This document shows positions 36,937 to 45,367 of a stretch of DNA of 49,829 nucleotides, piece after piece; positions within the stretch are counted from its first letter, which is position 1; each line of letters opens with the position of its first letter. The position numbers and the translations under genes are program-made. Under the pieces are notes generated by a model, which was not told the origin of the DNA, ran no database searches, and worked only from the letters and a program-made list of their open reading frames with translations. The stretch spans positions 1 through 49,829 of the forward strand of contig NZ_QOVK01000026.1 of the NCBI RefSeq assembly GCF_004104075.1, written 5' to 3'. This DNA is from Leeuwenhoekiella polynyae (lineage in GTDB: Bacteria; Bacteroidota; Bacteroidia; Flavobacteriales; Flavobacteriaceae).

Positions 36937-37185
36937 ATGGCTATCAGACTAGGAAATAGTTGTTCAAATTGTGAAAATTTGACAGCATCAAACGACTGTA
37001 AATTACACGGAGTTCACGTAACTGCCGGATATACTTGTGACAGTTTTGAAATGAAAGCAGTCCTTAAAAATGACCCTAATTGTGCAAATTGCGCACGCTT
37101 TCATGGACCGACATGCGCTAATCCACAAAAAGCAGCCCCGGAAATGCTTTGCTCACACTGGGCTCCTAATAACAATATGGCTTAA
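36937..37185 (+). CDS. Small eight-cysteine protein with two metal-site-like halves
   Basis: An 82-residue protein with eight cysteines in two similar halves: Cys9-x2-Cys12-x8-Cys21-x12-Cys34 and Cys49-x2-Cys52-x7-Cys60-x11-Cys72. Each half reads C-S/A-N-C near its start and ends with an aromatic-rich patch (CDSF, CSHW). That spacing suits two zinc- or iron-binding knuckles. There is no signal peptide or membrane segment. It stands alone with a terminator behind it. I believe similar proteins occur in Flavobacteria, but I know of no assigned function. Confidence 0.75.
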   Translation: MAIRLGNSCSNCENLTASNDCKLHGVHVTAGYTCDSFEMKAVLKNDPNCANCARFHGPTCANPQKAAPEMLCSHWAPNNNMA

Positions 37186-37206
37186 ATACGAAGTCTATTT
37201 GAAAAA

Positions 37207-37239
37207 TAAAAAAGCCCGCTGATCTGTGGGCTTTTTTTA
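37207..37239 (+). terminator. Intrinsic terminator
   Basis: agcccgc / gtgggct stem (one wobble), loop tgatct, preceded by A-rich sequence and followed by T7. It ends the small cysteine-rich gene and can also work against the minus-strand pseudouridine synthase gene. Confidence 0.85.
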
Positions 37240-37333
37240 TTGGCTCCGTCAAAGAGTTTAATATCCTGAAGCTTGCCTCGAAATAGAAAATTTGTTTTTA
37301 ACGAATACCTCTTGGGTTAGCCCCGAGGATTTA

Positions 37334-38068
37334 TTAGCTGATACACGCGTTCCAGATCGCATCGTCGGTGGGTGGTTCTGCAATAAAGGTCATTTCTTCC
37401 TTTTTTACAGGATGGGTTATAACCAATTTTCTGGAGTGTAAATGAATGCTTCCGTCTTTATTACTTCGGTCTGCACCGTATTTTAGGTCACCTTTAATGG
37501 AACAACCAATAGCAGATAACTGCGAGCGTATTTGGTGGTGCCTTCCGGTATGCAGATCTATTTCCAGCAGGTAATAATTATTGAGTTCTTTAATAATCTT
37601 ATAATCTAAAATTCCTTTTTTACTATCGGGAACCTCATTTGCATGGCTATACGATTTATTCTGCTTAGGGTTTCGTTTTAGATAATGTATAAGCGTATCT
37701 GCTTTTTGGGGCGGAGCATCTTTCACCACTGCCCAATATGTTTTTTTAGCTTCTTTCTGAGCAAATAATTTATTGAGACGCGGTAAAGCTTTAGAAGTGC
37801 GTGCAAAAATTACAATCCCACTGGTAGGCCTGTCCAGACGGTGTACCACACCCAGATAAACAGCTCCAGGTTTGTCATACTTTTCTGCAATATAGCTTTT
37901 AACCACTTCGCTTAACGGCTTGTCACCGGTCTTATCACCTTGTACAATATCACCCGGTCTTTTATTGACGACAATGATGTGATTGTCTTCATAAATTACC
38001 AGAAGGTTGTCTTTTGTGCTGTGTGGATTTGTAATCAAGGCTAAATGTTCAAGATTTTGGAGCTGCAT
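37334..38068 (-). CDS. RluA-family RNA pseudouridine synthase
   Basis: A 244-residue enzyme that isomerises uridine to pseudouridine in rRNA or tRNA. The catalytic aspartate is Asp79 in VVHRLDRPTSGIVIFAR; the later motif LLEIDLHTGRHHQIRSQLS is intact. It lacks an N-terminal S4 domain, as in the shorter RluA-like members. Its start overlaps the upstream membrane-protein gene by 20 bases. Which RNA position it modifies cannot be told. Confidence 0.9.
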   Translation of the reverse strand: MQLQNLEHLALITNPHSTKDNLLVIYEDNHIIVVNKRPGDIVQGDKTGDKPLSEVVKSYIAEKYDKPGAVYLGVVHRLDRPTSGIVIFARTSKALPRLNKLFAQKEAKKTYWAVVKDAPPQKADTLIHYLKRNPKQNKSYSHANEVPDSKKGILDYKIIKELNNYYLLEIDLHTGRHHQIRSQLSAIGCSIKGDLKYGADRSNKDGSIHLHSRKLVITHPVKKEEMTFIAEPPTDDAIWNACIS

Positions 38069-38507
38069 TTTTATCTAATCGATGATTTTCAAATACTTCT
38101 AAAGCAGTTTTCAAAAATCCGATTAAACCTATTCCAAAAATTAATATTCCAATAGATAATTGTTGTAATTTCTCATTAACAGAAATAAAATATCCAAAAA
38201 TTCCAATAGCTATAGTAGCGAACGTCATTATACTTAAAATGCCAATTGCAATTTTGCCTTTTTTGGGATTTTCCCAAATTTTTTTAGAGAAATTATTTTG
38301 AGTTTTTGTAGTGTCTTGTAATGTAGAAATGCTTATTCCTAAACCCATAAATATGAGTGTGTAATTATAATTCTCAAAGATTATATCTGGATTCTCTTTT
38401 AGATAGTCAAATCCCTTTAAGTAAGGAACCAAAGCATAGAAAAGACCCATCAACATTAATGGATATTGAAGGTAGCTTATTAATTGAAAAATCTTTCTAT
38501 AGTTCAT
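38049..38507 (-). CDS. Small four-segment membrane protein
   Basis: A 152-residue protein with four hydrophobic segments (about 14-30, 46-62, 86-108, 116-134) separated by short polar loops; the loop with KTQNNFSKKIWENPKKGK is basic. I do not recognise the family. Its 3' end overlaps the pseudouridine synthase start, so the two are probably expressed together. It is noticeably more AT-rich than its neighbours. Confidence 0.7.
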   Translation of the reverse strand: MNYRKIFQLISYLQYPLMLMGLFYALVPYLKGFDYLKENPDIIFENYNYTLIFMGLGISISTLQDTTKTQNNFSKKIWENPKKGKIAIGILSIMTFATIAIGIFGYFISVNEKLQQLSIGILIFGIGLIGFLKTALEVFENHRLDKNAAPKS

Positions 38508-38577
38508 AAATGAAATTATATTCTAAATGAAAGCATTCTATAAGTAGCTATATTTTAGACCTCCCACTTTATAATTT

Positions 38578-39396
38578 TTAATACTGCTCGTCATCACTGG
38601 GGAAATCCACCGCTTTCACGTCAGAAATGTATTGCTCAAAAGCTCCGGTCATTTGCGTATGCAGATCCAGATATCTTCTTAAAAAACGCGGACTGAACTC
38701 TTGACTCATCCCCAGCATATCGTGCATCACCAAAACCTGGCCGTCAACACCATTACCGGCACCAATGCCTATTACCGGAATTGTTAAACTTTCGGCTACT
38801 TCTTTAGCAAGCTTGCTGGGTACTTTTTCCAGTACAACGGCAAAACAACCTATTTTCTCAAGAAGCAAGGCATCTTCCTTCAGTTTTTGAGCTTCGGCCT
38901 CTTCTTTAGCGCGTACCGTATACGTGCCAAATTTATATATAGACTGCGGAGTCAAGCCTAAATGTCCCATTACAGGAATTCCGGCATTTAGAATACGTTT
39001 GATAGATTCTTTAATCTCTTTACCTCCTTCTAATTTCAATGCGTGTCCGCCGCTTTCTTTCATAATGCGTATTGCAGAACGAAGTGCTTCTTTAGGATCA
39101 CTTTGATAACTCCCAAAAGGTAGATCAACTACTACCAGAGAACGTTGAATGGCTCTGATAACCGAAGATGCATGGTAGATCATCTGATCAAGGGTTATGG
39201 GTAATGTGGTCTCGTGGCCCGCCATCACATTAGAAGCTGAGTCTCCCACCAAAATTACATCTATACCGGCGCGGTCAACAATCTTTGCCATAGTGTAATC
39301 ATAAGCGGTAAGCATCGCGATTTTTTCACCGTGACTTTTCATCTCGGTAAGTGACTTAACGGTTATTCTTTTGTATTCTTTTTTTGCTGCAGACAT
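38578..39396 (-). CDS. panB: 3-methyl-2-oxobutanoate hydroxymethyltransferase
   Basis: A 272-residue enzyme that adds a hydroxymethyl group from methylene-tetrahydrofolate to 2-ketoisovalerate, the first step of pantothenate synthesis. Seen: [39 protein letters not shown] with the Mg2+-binding Asp, and [20 protein letters not shown]. It has about 15 extra N-terminal residues ([12 protein letters not shown]), which are common in Bacteroidota. Its substrate is a product of the IlvD step encoded in this window. Confidence 0.95.
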   Translation of the reverse strand: MSAAKKEYKRITVKSLTEMKSHGEKIAMLTAYDYTMAKIVDRAGIDVILVGDSASNVMAGHETTLPITLDQMIYHASSVIRAIQRSLVVVDLPFGSYQSDPKEALRSAIRIMKESGGHALKLEGGKEIKESIKRILNAGIPVMGHLGLTPQSIYKFGTYTVRAKEEAEAQKLKEDALLLEKIGCFAVVLEKVPSKLAKEVAESLTIPVIGIGAGNGVDGQVLVMHDMLGMSQEFSPRFLRRYLDLHTQMTGAFEQYISDVKAVDFPSDDEQY

Positions 39397-39538
39397 AGCA
39401 CAATTTTTTAATGCGGGTAAAAGTAGTAAATTACTCGATAATCGAGATGCAATGGGCTTAGAGCTTCACTCGAATTAAAAATACTACAGTATAAATCCCG
39501 TAGCGACTTGCGCTGAAGCGGTTGATAACTATCACTTT

Positions 39539-39988
39539 ATGAAAAGAATTATTGTTCTACTCATTTTTATATCTTTTAATTATCTGCAGGCACAAGAAGA
39601 TATGCATCCTGAAGAAACAGTAGTCGCTTTTTTTAATGCCTTTCATCAGCAGGATACACTAGCGCTAAAAGAATTGATTTACGATACCGTAAAAATGCAA
39701 TCGGTGCAGGCCAGACCAGATGGAACAGTAAAGATTTCTAACAGTGGTTTTGATGCTTTTTTAAAGTCGATAGCCTCTATACCTCAAGAAGTGACTTTTG
39801 AAGAGCGTATTAAAGATTATCAGGTTCGCTCAGATGGCTTGATGGCTCATGTGTGGACACCTTATGAATTTTATATTAACGGTGAAATGAGCCATTGTGG
39901 GGTGAATAGTTTTCAGTTAATCTGGGTTGGTAAACAATGGAAGATATTTTATATCGTAGATACCCGAAAACCAGAAACTTGCGAATAA
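39539..39988 (+). CDS. Secreted NTF2-like (SnoaL/DUF4440-type) protein
   Basis: A 149-residue protein with a signal peptide (MKRIIVLLIFISFNYLQA, cleaved before QED). The mature part resembles the NTF2-like cone fold: ETVVAFFNAFHQQDTLALKE at its start and SFQLIWVGKQWKIFYIVDTR at its end. Such domains can bind small ligands or act as enzymes; no catalytic set is obvious. It is 90 bases upstream of the MACPF-ankyrin gene on the same strand, so the two may be cotranscribed. Confidence 0.72.
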   Translation: MKRIIVLLIFISFNYLQAQEDMHPEETVVAFFNAFHQQDTLALKELIYDTVKMQSVQARPDGTVKISNSGFDAFLKSIASIPQEVTFEERIKDYQVRSDGLMAHVWTPYEFYINGEMSHCGVNSFQLIWVGKQWKIFYIVDTRKPETCE

Positions 39989-40078
39989 TATTTTTGCAGG
40001 TTTAAAGTAATTGGCTATCTTTCATAACCTTAATGTTTCCCCTGATCTTGAGCTAATTACTTTTATATTTATTAGAAG

Positions 40079-43000
40079 TTGGGGAAAAAATTATATACTT
40101 TATTTCTGCTTTTTGTATTGATGTATGGCGTTAATTATGCCCAGCAACAAGAATCCTATTTAGAAACTTTACGTCCCGGTTTTACAGTAGATATTCGGTT
40201 TTTTGATCCTTTAGATCAAGAAGCAAACTCCGTGATTTCTGGTAATGCTCAAGCTGTTTTTAATACTGAAACTAAACTTCCTAAATTAAAATCTGAAGTT
40301 GCTACCGGGCTTAGCTATATGTTAATCTACAATGCATTAGATTTTGAACGGGAGCTTCTCCTAAGCGATACGATTGCCAACACCTTTTCCGCACGATTTT
40401 CTGAAGCTTACAATACGTTCAGTAAAGAAAATGGGAAAGAAGAGGCGTTTTTTGTTTATACGCTAAATAGAAAGCCGCTCTATGATCTGCGTTTGAATGA
40501 GCTAAATTTTACAGAAGAATTTAAAGATGCTGTAAAGCGTTTGGGACGAGATCTAACTCCTAAAGGCTTTATTTCCCGATTTGGAACCCATTATGCCGAG
40601 CAGCTTACTTATGGCGGATTGTACATTTTACGAAATAAAATAAGGAGCCGGGATTATGTGAATTCGCCCTATGATGAAGACGCATTTCAAAAAAATCTGC
40701 TTCTCAAGATTGCTCAGCAGCAGCGTGGTGATTCGTTGACCGAACCTTATATCAATATCGGTCAGCCACAGGTTTTTACAAAGGGTGGGGACCCTGCTGA
40801 ACTATGGACTGAGCGCTGGGAAAATACGGTTACTGAAGATAACGCAGTTGTCATTAATACCCAGCTGGTGGAACTTACCAATTTACTTTCAACAAATAAC
40901 TTCCCGGAAACTGAAGAGCTTAATTACAAACGTGATTTGCTTCACGCGGCTATTATTTCGGCACAGCAGAAATCGATCTCCTGGCAGGAAAAAGATTCTA
41001 CAGCTAATTTTTATAAGAAGTATTCGCTGCAGTTTCGTCAAAAAATCACTTCAGTGATAAAGACCGAAACAGGAGCTGAAGAGAAGCCAAATGCCTATGT
41101 GGGTGACTTATTTTACGGTGCATTTAGTAAAAACCGAGAACCGCTCAAAACAGCCCCGATAATTGAAAATAACGGGATAGATCTCAATTCGTTATTGACC
41201 GATGAGGAAGTTAAACTCAACCGAATCCTTGATTTTACGATTTCTCCCGAAGAATTGAAAGAAAGTTACGTGAGTGTCTGGGATGACGCAAAAAAGTTGG
41301 TAAAAGGTGAGAAGCGCACAGCACTTTTTGTTTCAGGTCCTCAAGATGCGCATATACCTTTTAGAGATGCATTGGTCCGCCCGATTTATAAAGAAGTTGC
41401 AATTACCACGATTGATGGAGATGTGTACACCATTAAATACAGTCTGGAGCAGCTACGCAACACTACTGCTATTTTAAGTGCAAACAACAACTATACTTAT
41501 TCTATGGAGTCTGAACTTGTTGCTGCTGCCGCACGTGGTGACATTGAGACACTAGAAGATTTATATGCCAGAGGTGCCTCCCGAACAACAAGCGGGGTTT
41601 TAGAAGCTGCTATCCAGAATTTTGACAATGCTGAAGTTTTAAATGTGATCTGTGACTTTGGTGTGCGTCCTACCACAGCAGATCTTGACATCGTTTTTGA
41701 CCCGGATTATTTTAGTAAGGCCGATGCTTTAACATTGCTAGAACGTGGTGCATCTCCTAAAAACAATATGATATATAAAGCCGTTGCTTTTAAGCAACCA
41801 GAGGTAATTCATGCGTTATTGCGTGAAGGAGCAATACCGGTTAATAACGATGTGGCATTTGCTGTTAAAATGGGAGATTATGAAGTGGTAAAAGCTTTGA
41901 TGAGTATGCGTTTTGAAACCTTTGAGGCCGATCAACAGATGCTTGCGCTTGCGGTTGCTCATGGAGATGTAGAACTTACCAATACCTTTATAAATTATGG
42001 GGCTGAGGCAGATGCCAAAACCTTACAGATGGCCACTAAAACAGGAGATAAAAACATTATAGATCAGGTAAAAGTAATCACTCCAGGCAGTACACAGGTG
42101 CTTGAAGTAGCTGCAGAAGCAAACGATACAGCGTTGTTTGATTACTTTTTTAAAAAAGAAACTGTTACCATCTCTCCTCAAATCATATCTACAGCTATTC
42201 AGCATACTAACATGGTTATTCTTGAAAAAGCACTTGAAGGTTCAGAATTACAGAATTTTGCTTTAAAAGAGGCAATTGCTTTTAAGAACCCGGCTGCGGT
42301 TAGGTTGAGTTTGAAAAAAGGAGCAGAACCGGATTCGGTTTTTGAATATGCAATTTTAGAAGAGGATTTTGCATTGTTTAAAGAGGTTTTAACTCAGTAT
42401 GAGGGCGATCCTCAATTGGCTTTTGAGCAAGCTGTTTTCTTTGATAAACTCGATTATGTAATATATGTATTCGAGCATAACGGAACGGAACTAGAAGCTG
42501 AAAGTCAATTGCTACGTGCTGTAGGGAACCAGAATTTTGATCTGGTTAAATTTTTAGTAGCTCAAGATGCCAATCCTGAACTAGGAATAGACGCTGCGGT
42601 TGCTTCCGGAAATTTTGAAATCACCCAATTTTTAATCGAAAATGGCGCTTCAGTATCTAACCCGCAGTTGATTCAGAATGCTATCAAAACTGAAAATACA
42701 GCGTTGGTGAAATTGCTATTAGATACCGCTAGCATTGATCCTGATGCAATTATGTTAGATTTGATCAAAACAAACAATGTAGCGTTGGTTCAAAAGAATA
42801 TAGCGTTGGGAGCTCAGCTTAATTCAGAATTCATGAATGCGGCTTTAGATAGCGGTAATGAAGAACTTGTATTGTTGTTATTGGCTTCAAGTTCGAAAGA
42901 AGAATTTTCAGAAAAGCTTTTGTTTACTGCAGTTCAAAAAGGAATGCCTCAAGTTGCTGAGGTGCTTATGGATTCCTTACAAAACCCTGACTATGCTCTA

Positions 43001-43450
43001 GAAGCGGCTTTTCAATTTAAGAATATTGAAGTTTTAAATCTTGCACTTGTAAAAGGAGCAAAACTGGTAAATACCGATTTGATCAGAGTTGTTAAAGATG
43101 GTTTTAGTAAAGCTGTACCGGTGTTGCTAGAAAAGAATCTCAACCCACGCATTACAGATAACGAAGACAACGGTCTTTTGCATTTTGTGGTTTATAAATA
43201 TGACGACGGCGATACCGAAACTCTTGATGTGTTGATCAAAAATGGAGTCCATATCAATGCGAAAAACAAAATAGGGGAGACGCCATTACACTGGGCAGTA
43301 AAAGCCGGAATCACCAATAAATCTATTATTATAAAGTTATTGAATTCTGGCGCTTTACCCGAAGCTCAAACAGTAAAGCGACAAAGCGTTGCAGATTATA
43401 CTGATGATAAAAAACTACGAAAGTTACTCAAAGCGCCTCTCGCAAACTAG
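40079..43450 (+). CDS. Secreted MACPF-domain protein with ankyrin-like repeats
   Basis: A 1123-residue protein. It starts at TTG 40079, with an in-frame TAG 6 bases upstream; the first in-frame ATG would destroy the signal peptide (residues 1-20, ending VNYA-QQQ). Residues about 30-300 look like a membrane attack complex/perforin domain. The family signature is complete as FGTHYAEQLTYGG (168-180: F-G-T-H-Y-x6-G-G), followed by WTERWENTVTEDNAVVINTQ. A linker (about 300-470) leads to roughly 20 ankyrin-like repeats (475-1115). Most are degenerate; the last are canonical (GETPLHWAVKAG). A pore-forming toxin or surface protein is inferred. It overlaps sdaA by 4 bases, tail to tail. Confidence 0.82.
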   Translation: MGKKLYTLFLLFVLMYGVNYAQQQESYLETLRPGFTVDIRFFDPLDQEANSVISGNAQAVFNTETKLPKLKSEVATGLSYMLIYNALDFERELLLSDTIANTFSARFSEAYNTFSKENGKEEAFFVYTLNRKPLYDLRLNELNFTEEFKDAVKRLGRDLTPKGFISRFGTHYAEQLTYGGLYILRNKIRSRDYVNSPYDEDAFQKNLLLKIAQQQRGDSLTEPYINIGQPQVFTKGGDPAELWTERWENTVTEDNAVVINTQLVELTNLLSTNNFPETEELNYKRDLLHAAIISAQQKSISWQEKDSTANFYKKYSLQFRQKITSVIKTETGAEEKPNAYVGDLFYGAFSKNREPLKTAPIIENNGIDLNSLLTDEEVKLNRILDFTISPEELKESYVSVWDDAKKLVKGEKRTALFVSGPQDAHIPFRDALVRPIYKEVAITTIDGDVYTIKYSLEQLRNTTAILSANNNYTYSMESELVAAAARGDIETLEDLYARGASRTTSGVLEAAIQNFDNAEVLNVICDFGVRPTTADLDIVFDPDYFSKADALTLLERGASPKNNMIYKAVAFKQPEVIHALLREGAIPVNNDVAFAVKMGDYEVVKALMSMRFETFEADQQMLALAVAHGDVELTNTFINYGAEADAKTLQMATKTGDKNIIDQVKVITPGSTQVLEVAAEANDTALFDYFFKKETVTISPQIISTAIQHTNMVILEKALEGSELQNFALKEAIAFKNPAAVRLSLKKGAEPDSVFEYAILEEDFALFKEVLTQYEGDPQLAFEQAVFFDKLDYVIYVFEHNGTELEAESQLLRAVGNQNFDLVKFLVAQDANPELGIDAAVASGNFEITQFLIENGASVSNPQLIQNAIKTENTALVKLLLDTASIDPDAIMLDLIKTNNVALVQKNIALGAQLNSEFMNAALDSGNEELVLLLLASSSKEEFSEKLLFTAVQKGMPQVAEVLMDSLQNPDYALEAAFQFKNIEVLNLALVKGAKLVNTDLIRVVKDGFSKAVPVLLEKNLNPRITDNEDNGLLHFVVYKYDDGDTETLDVLIKNGVHINAKNKIGETPLHWAVKAGITNKSIIIKLLNSGALPEAQTVKRQSVADYTDDKKLRKLLKAPLAN

Positions 43451-44880
43451 CAGTCACTCAACGCCACATTTACTGCAAGACCACCTTCGCTGGTTTCTTT
43501 GTATTTAGAATTCATATCTTTTGCGGTTTGCCACATCGTTTCAATTACCTTATCTAGAGGCACTTTTGCATTCTTTGAATCTGTGTCGAGCGCCATCTCG
43601 CAAGCATTGATTGCTTTAATAGCACCCATCGCATTGCGTTCTATACACGGAATTTGCACCAGACCTCCAATAGGGTCACAGGTAAGTCCCAAGTGATGCT
43701 CCATCGCAATTTCACTTGCCATCAAAACCTGCTCAGGAGTTCCACCCATCAGTTCGGTAAGTGCGCCTGCAGCCATTGCGCTAGAGACGCCTATTTCTGC
43801 CTGGCAACCGCCCATAGCTGCAGAAATGGTAGCTCCTTTTTTAAACAGACTTCCTATTTCACCCGCCACCAGCATAAACTGCTTGACATCTTCAAAGTTT
43901 GCATCGTGATTTTCAATAACCATATAATACATCATCACAGCAGGTATAACTCCGGCGCTTCCGTTTGTGGGAGCAGTTACCACACGTCCCAGCGAAGCAT
44001 TTACCTCGTTAACGGCAAGTGCAAAACACGACACCCATTTAAGGATTTGTCTGAATTTTACTTCGGTGCTGCGTATGGCGGCGATCCACTCATCTGGAGA
44101 GGTATACTGGCAATCACCAATAAGCGTTTTGTGCGTGTCAAATGCCCTGCGACGTACGTTGAGTCCACCCGGTAAAGTACCTTCTGTATGGCAGCCGGTA
44201 TACATCGAGTCAAGCATAACTTCCCAGATTTGTTTCAGCTTAACATCTATTTCTTCTTCAGTAGCCAGTGAACGTTCATTGGCCATCACAAGTTCAGAAA
44301 TTTTAAGATCTTCAGCATTGCAAAAAGCCAGTAGTTCTTTACCAGACTGTACCGGAAACGGAAATTCTTTCAGTTTTTCCTGCTTGGCTTTAGAGCGCAG
44401 ACGTTCTTCCTGAACCACAAAACCTCCACCTATAGAATAATAGATTTCTGAAGTGCGTTTGCCGGTATTCAATTTTGCTCTGAATGTGATTCCGTTAGGA
44501 TGAAATTCTTTGAATTTTTTATTGAAAACAATAGCACTTTCAGTATTAAAATCAACTGGCATTTCGCTATTTAACTGGATCTTCTTGGTTGATTTTATAC
44601 GCTCTATAACCTTTGGGATATCTTCTATAGGATAGCGTTGCGGGTCTAGGCCTTCTAAGCCTAAAAGTACAGCGATATCAGTCGCGTGGCCTTTACCTGT
44701 AAGGGATAAGGAACCGTAGAGTTCTACTGTAATTTCAGTGATGCTGTCAAATTTCTTTTTTTCTTTTAGCTTATCGATCCATCTTAAGGCTGCTCGCCAT
44801 GGACCCAACGTGTGTGAACTAGACGGTCCCACACCAATCTTAAGCATATCAAAAACGCTGATACTTTCTATTTTACGCAT
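43447..44880 (-). CDS. sdaA: L-serine ammonia-lyase (iron-sulfur type)
   Basis: A 477-residue single-chain serine dehydratase that deaminates serine to pyruvate. It begins with SISVFDMLKIGVGPSSSHTLGP, the beta-domain motif; the alpha domain carries APTNGSAGVIPAVMMYY. Candidate [4Fe-4S] cysteines occur in SCFALAVNE and CDPIGGLVQIPC. Length fits the type with both domains in one chain. The pyruvate formed can enter acetolactate synthesis. The stop codon overlaps that of the convergent MACPF gene. Confidence 0.94.
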   Translation of the reverse strand: MRKIESISVFDMLKIGVGPSSSHTLGPWRAALRWIDKLKEKKKFDSITEITVELYGSLSLTGKGHATDIAVLLGLEGLDPQRYPIEDIPKVIERIKSTKKIQLNSEMPVDFNTESAIVFNKKFKEFHPNGITFRAKLNTGKRTSEIYYSIGGGFVVQEERLRSKAKQEKLKEFPFPVQSGKELLAFCNAEDLKISELVMANERSLATEEEIDVKLKQIWEVMLDSMYTGCHTEGTLPGGLNVRRRAFDTHKTLIGDCQYTSPDEWIAAIRSTEVKFRQILKWVSCFALAVNEVNASLGRVVTAPTNGSAGVIPAVMMYYMVIENHDANFEDVKQFMLVAGEIGSLFKKGATISAAMGGCQAEIGVSSAMAAGALTELMGGTPEQVLMASEIAMEHHLGLTCDPIGGLVQIPCIERNAMGAIKAINACEMALDTDSKNAKVPLDKVIETMWQTAKDMNSKYKETSEGGLAVNVALSDC

Positions 44881-44983
44881 ACTGAGAATTTGGCTTCAAA
44901 TATAGCATAATTCACAGAGCTTAAATTTAAATAGAGCATCTGTTAATTTTTAGGAAATTTTCCGTTTAAAGGGAAATAATCCA

Positions 44984-44991
44984 TACTTTTG
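44984..44991 (+). promoter_or_regulatory. -7 element TACTTTTG immediately before umuD
   Basis: A perfect TAnnTTTG match ends 5 bases before the umuD ATG (44996). Transcription should then start at or next to the A of the start codon, giving a leaderless mRNA. No clear -33 TTG is present; an inverted tttcc/ggaaa pair (about 44959-44976) lies just upstream and could be an operator. Confidence 0.5.
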
Positions 44992-44995
44992 GACA

Positions 44996-45367
44996 ATGGA
45001 ATTTGAAGAATTGTATAAGATCAAAATGCCTGATGAGGTGCATCAAGCGGGTACTTCTAAGCAGACCGGTTTTCCGAGTCCGGCTACTCATTATTTAGAA
45101 AGTACCATCGATCTCAATTCGATCTTAACCACAAACCGGGATGCCACTTTTTTTATTCGTATCAGCGGTAACGGATGGAAAGCACATAATATTTTAGATC
45201 AAGACGTACTCATCATAAACCGGGCAGCTCCTGTAAAACATGGGAAGTTAGCACTTGTGGTTACAGATGGCAGCTTTAAGATAGAACGTATACCTACTAC
45301 TTCGGTAGATGATTTAGAATTTACCGTTTGGGGCGTAATAACCTACATCATTCACGCAGTATTATGA
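44996..45367 (+). CDS. umuD: UmuD-like protein lacking the catalytic Ser and Lys
   Basis: A 123-residue LexA/UmuD-type (S24) protein that aligns without gaps to E. coli UmuD over its core. [20 protein letters not shown] matches the region after the E. coli cleavage site (Cys24-Gly25; here Thr24-Gly25). The protease dyad is lost: E. coli Ser60 (SGDSM) is Gly60 (SGNGW), and Lys97 (FTVKK) is Glu97 (FKIER). Self-cleavage therefore looks impossible. The fold, and a role as partner of UmuC, may persist. It shares ATGA with umuC. Confidence 0.85.
   Translation: MEFEELYKIKMPDEVHQAGTSKQTGFPSPATHYLESTIDLNSILTTNRDATFFIRISGNGWKAHNILDQDVLIINRAAPVKHGKLALVVTDGSFKIERIPTTSVDDLEFTVWGVITYIIHAVL

Noticed and set aside
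43654-44413. Overlapping plus-strand open frames inside sdaA
   Set aside because: Antisense to a well-supported serine dehydratase; no domain, and no promoter pointing into them.
45328-45363. An earlier ATG for umuC adding 12 residues
   Set aside because: It lies inside umuD, and the added residues do not fit the Y-family start; the ATGA overlap at 45364 is far better.
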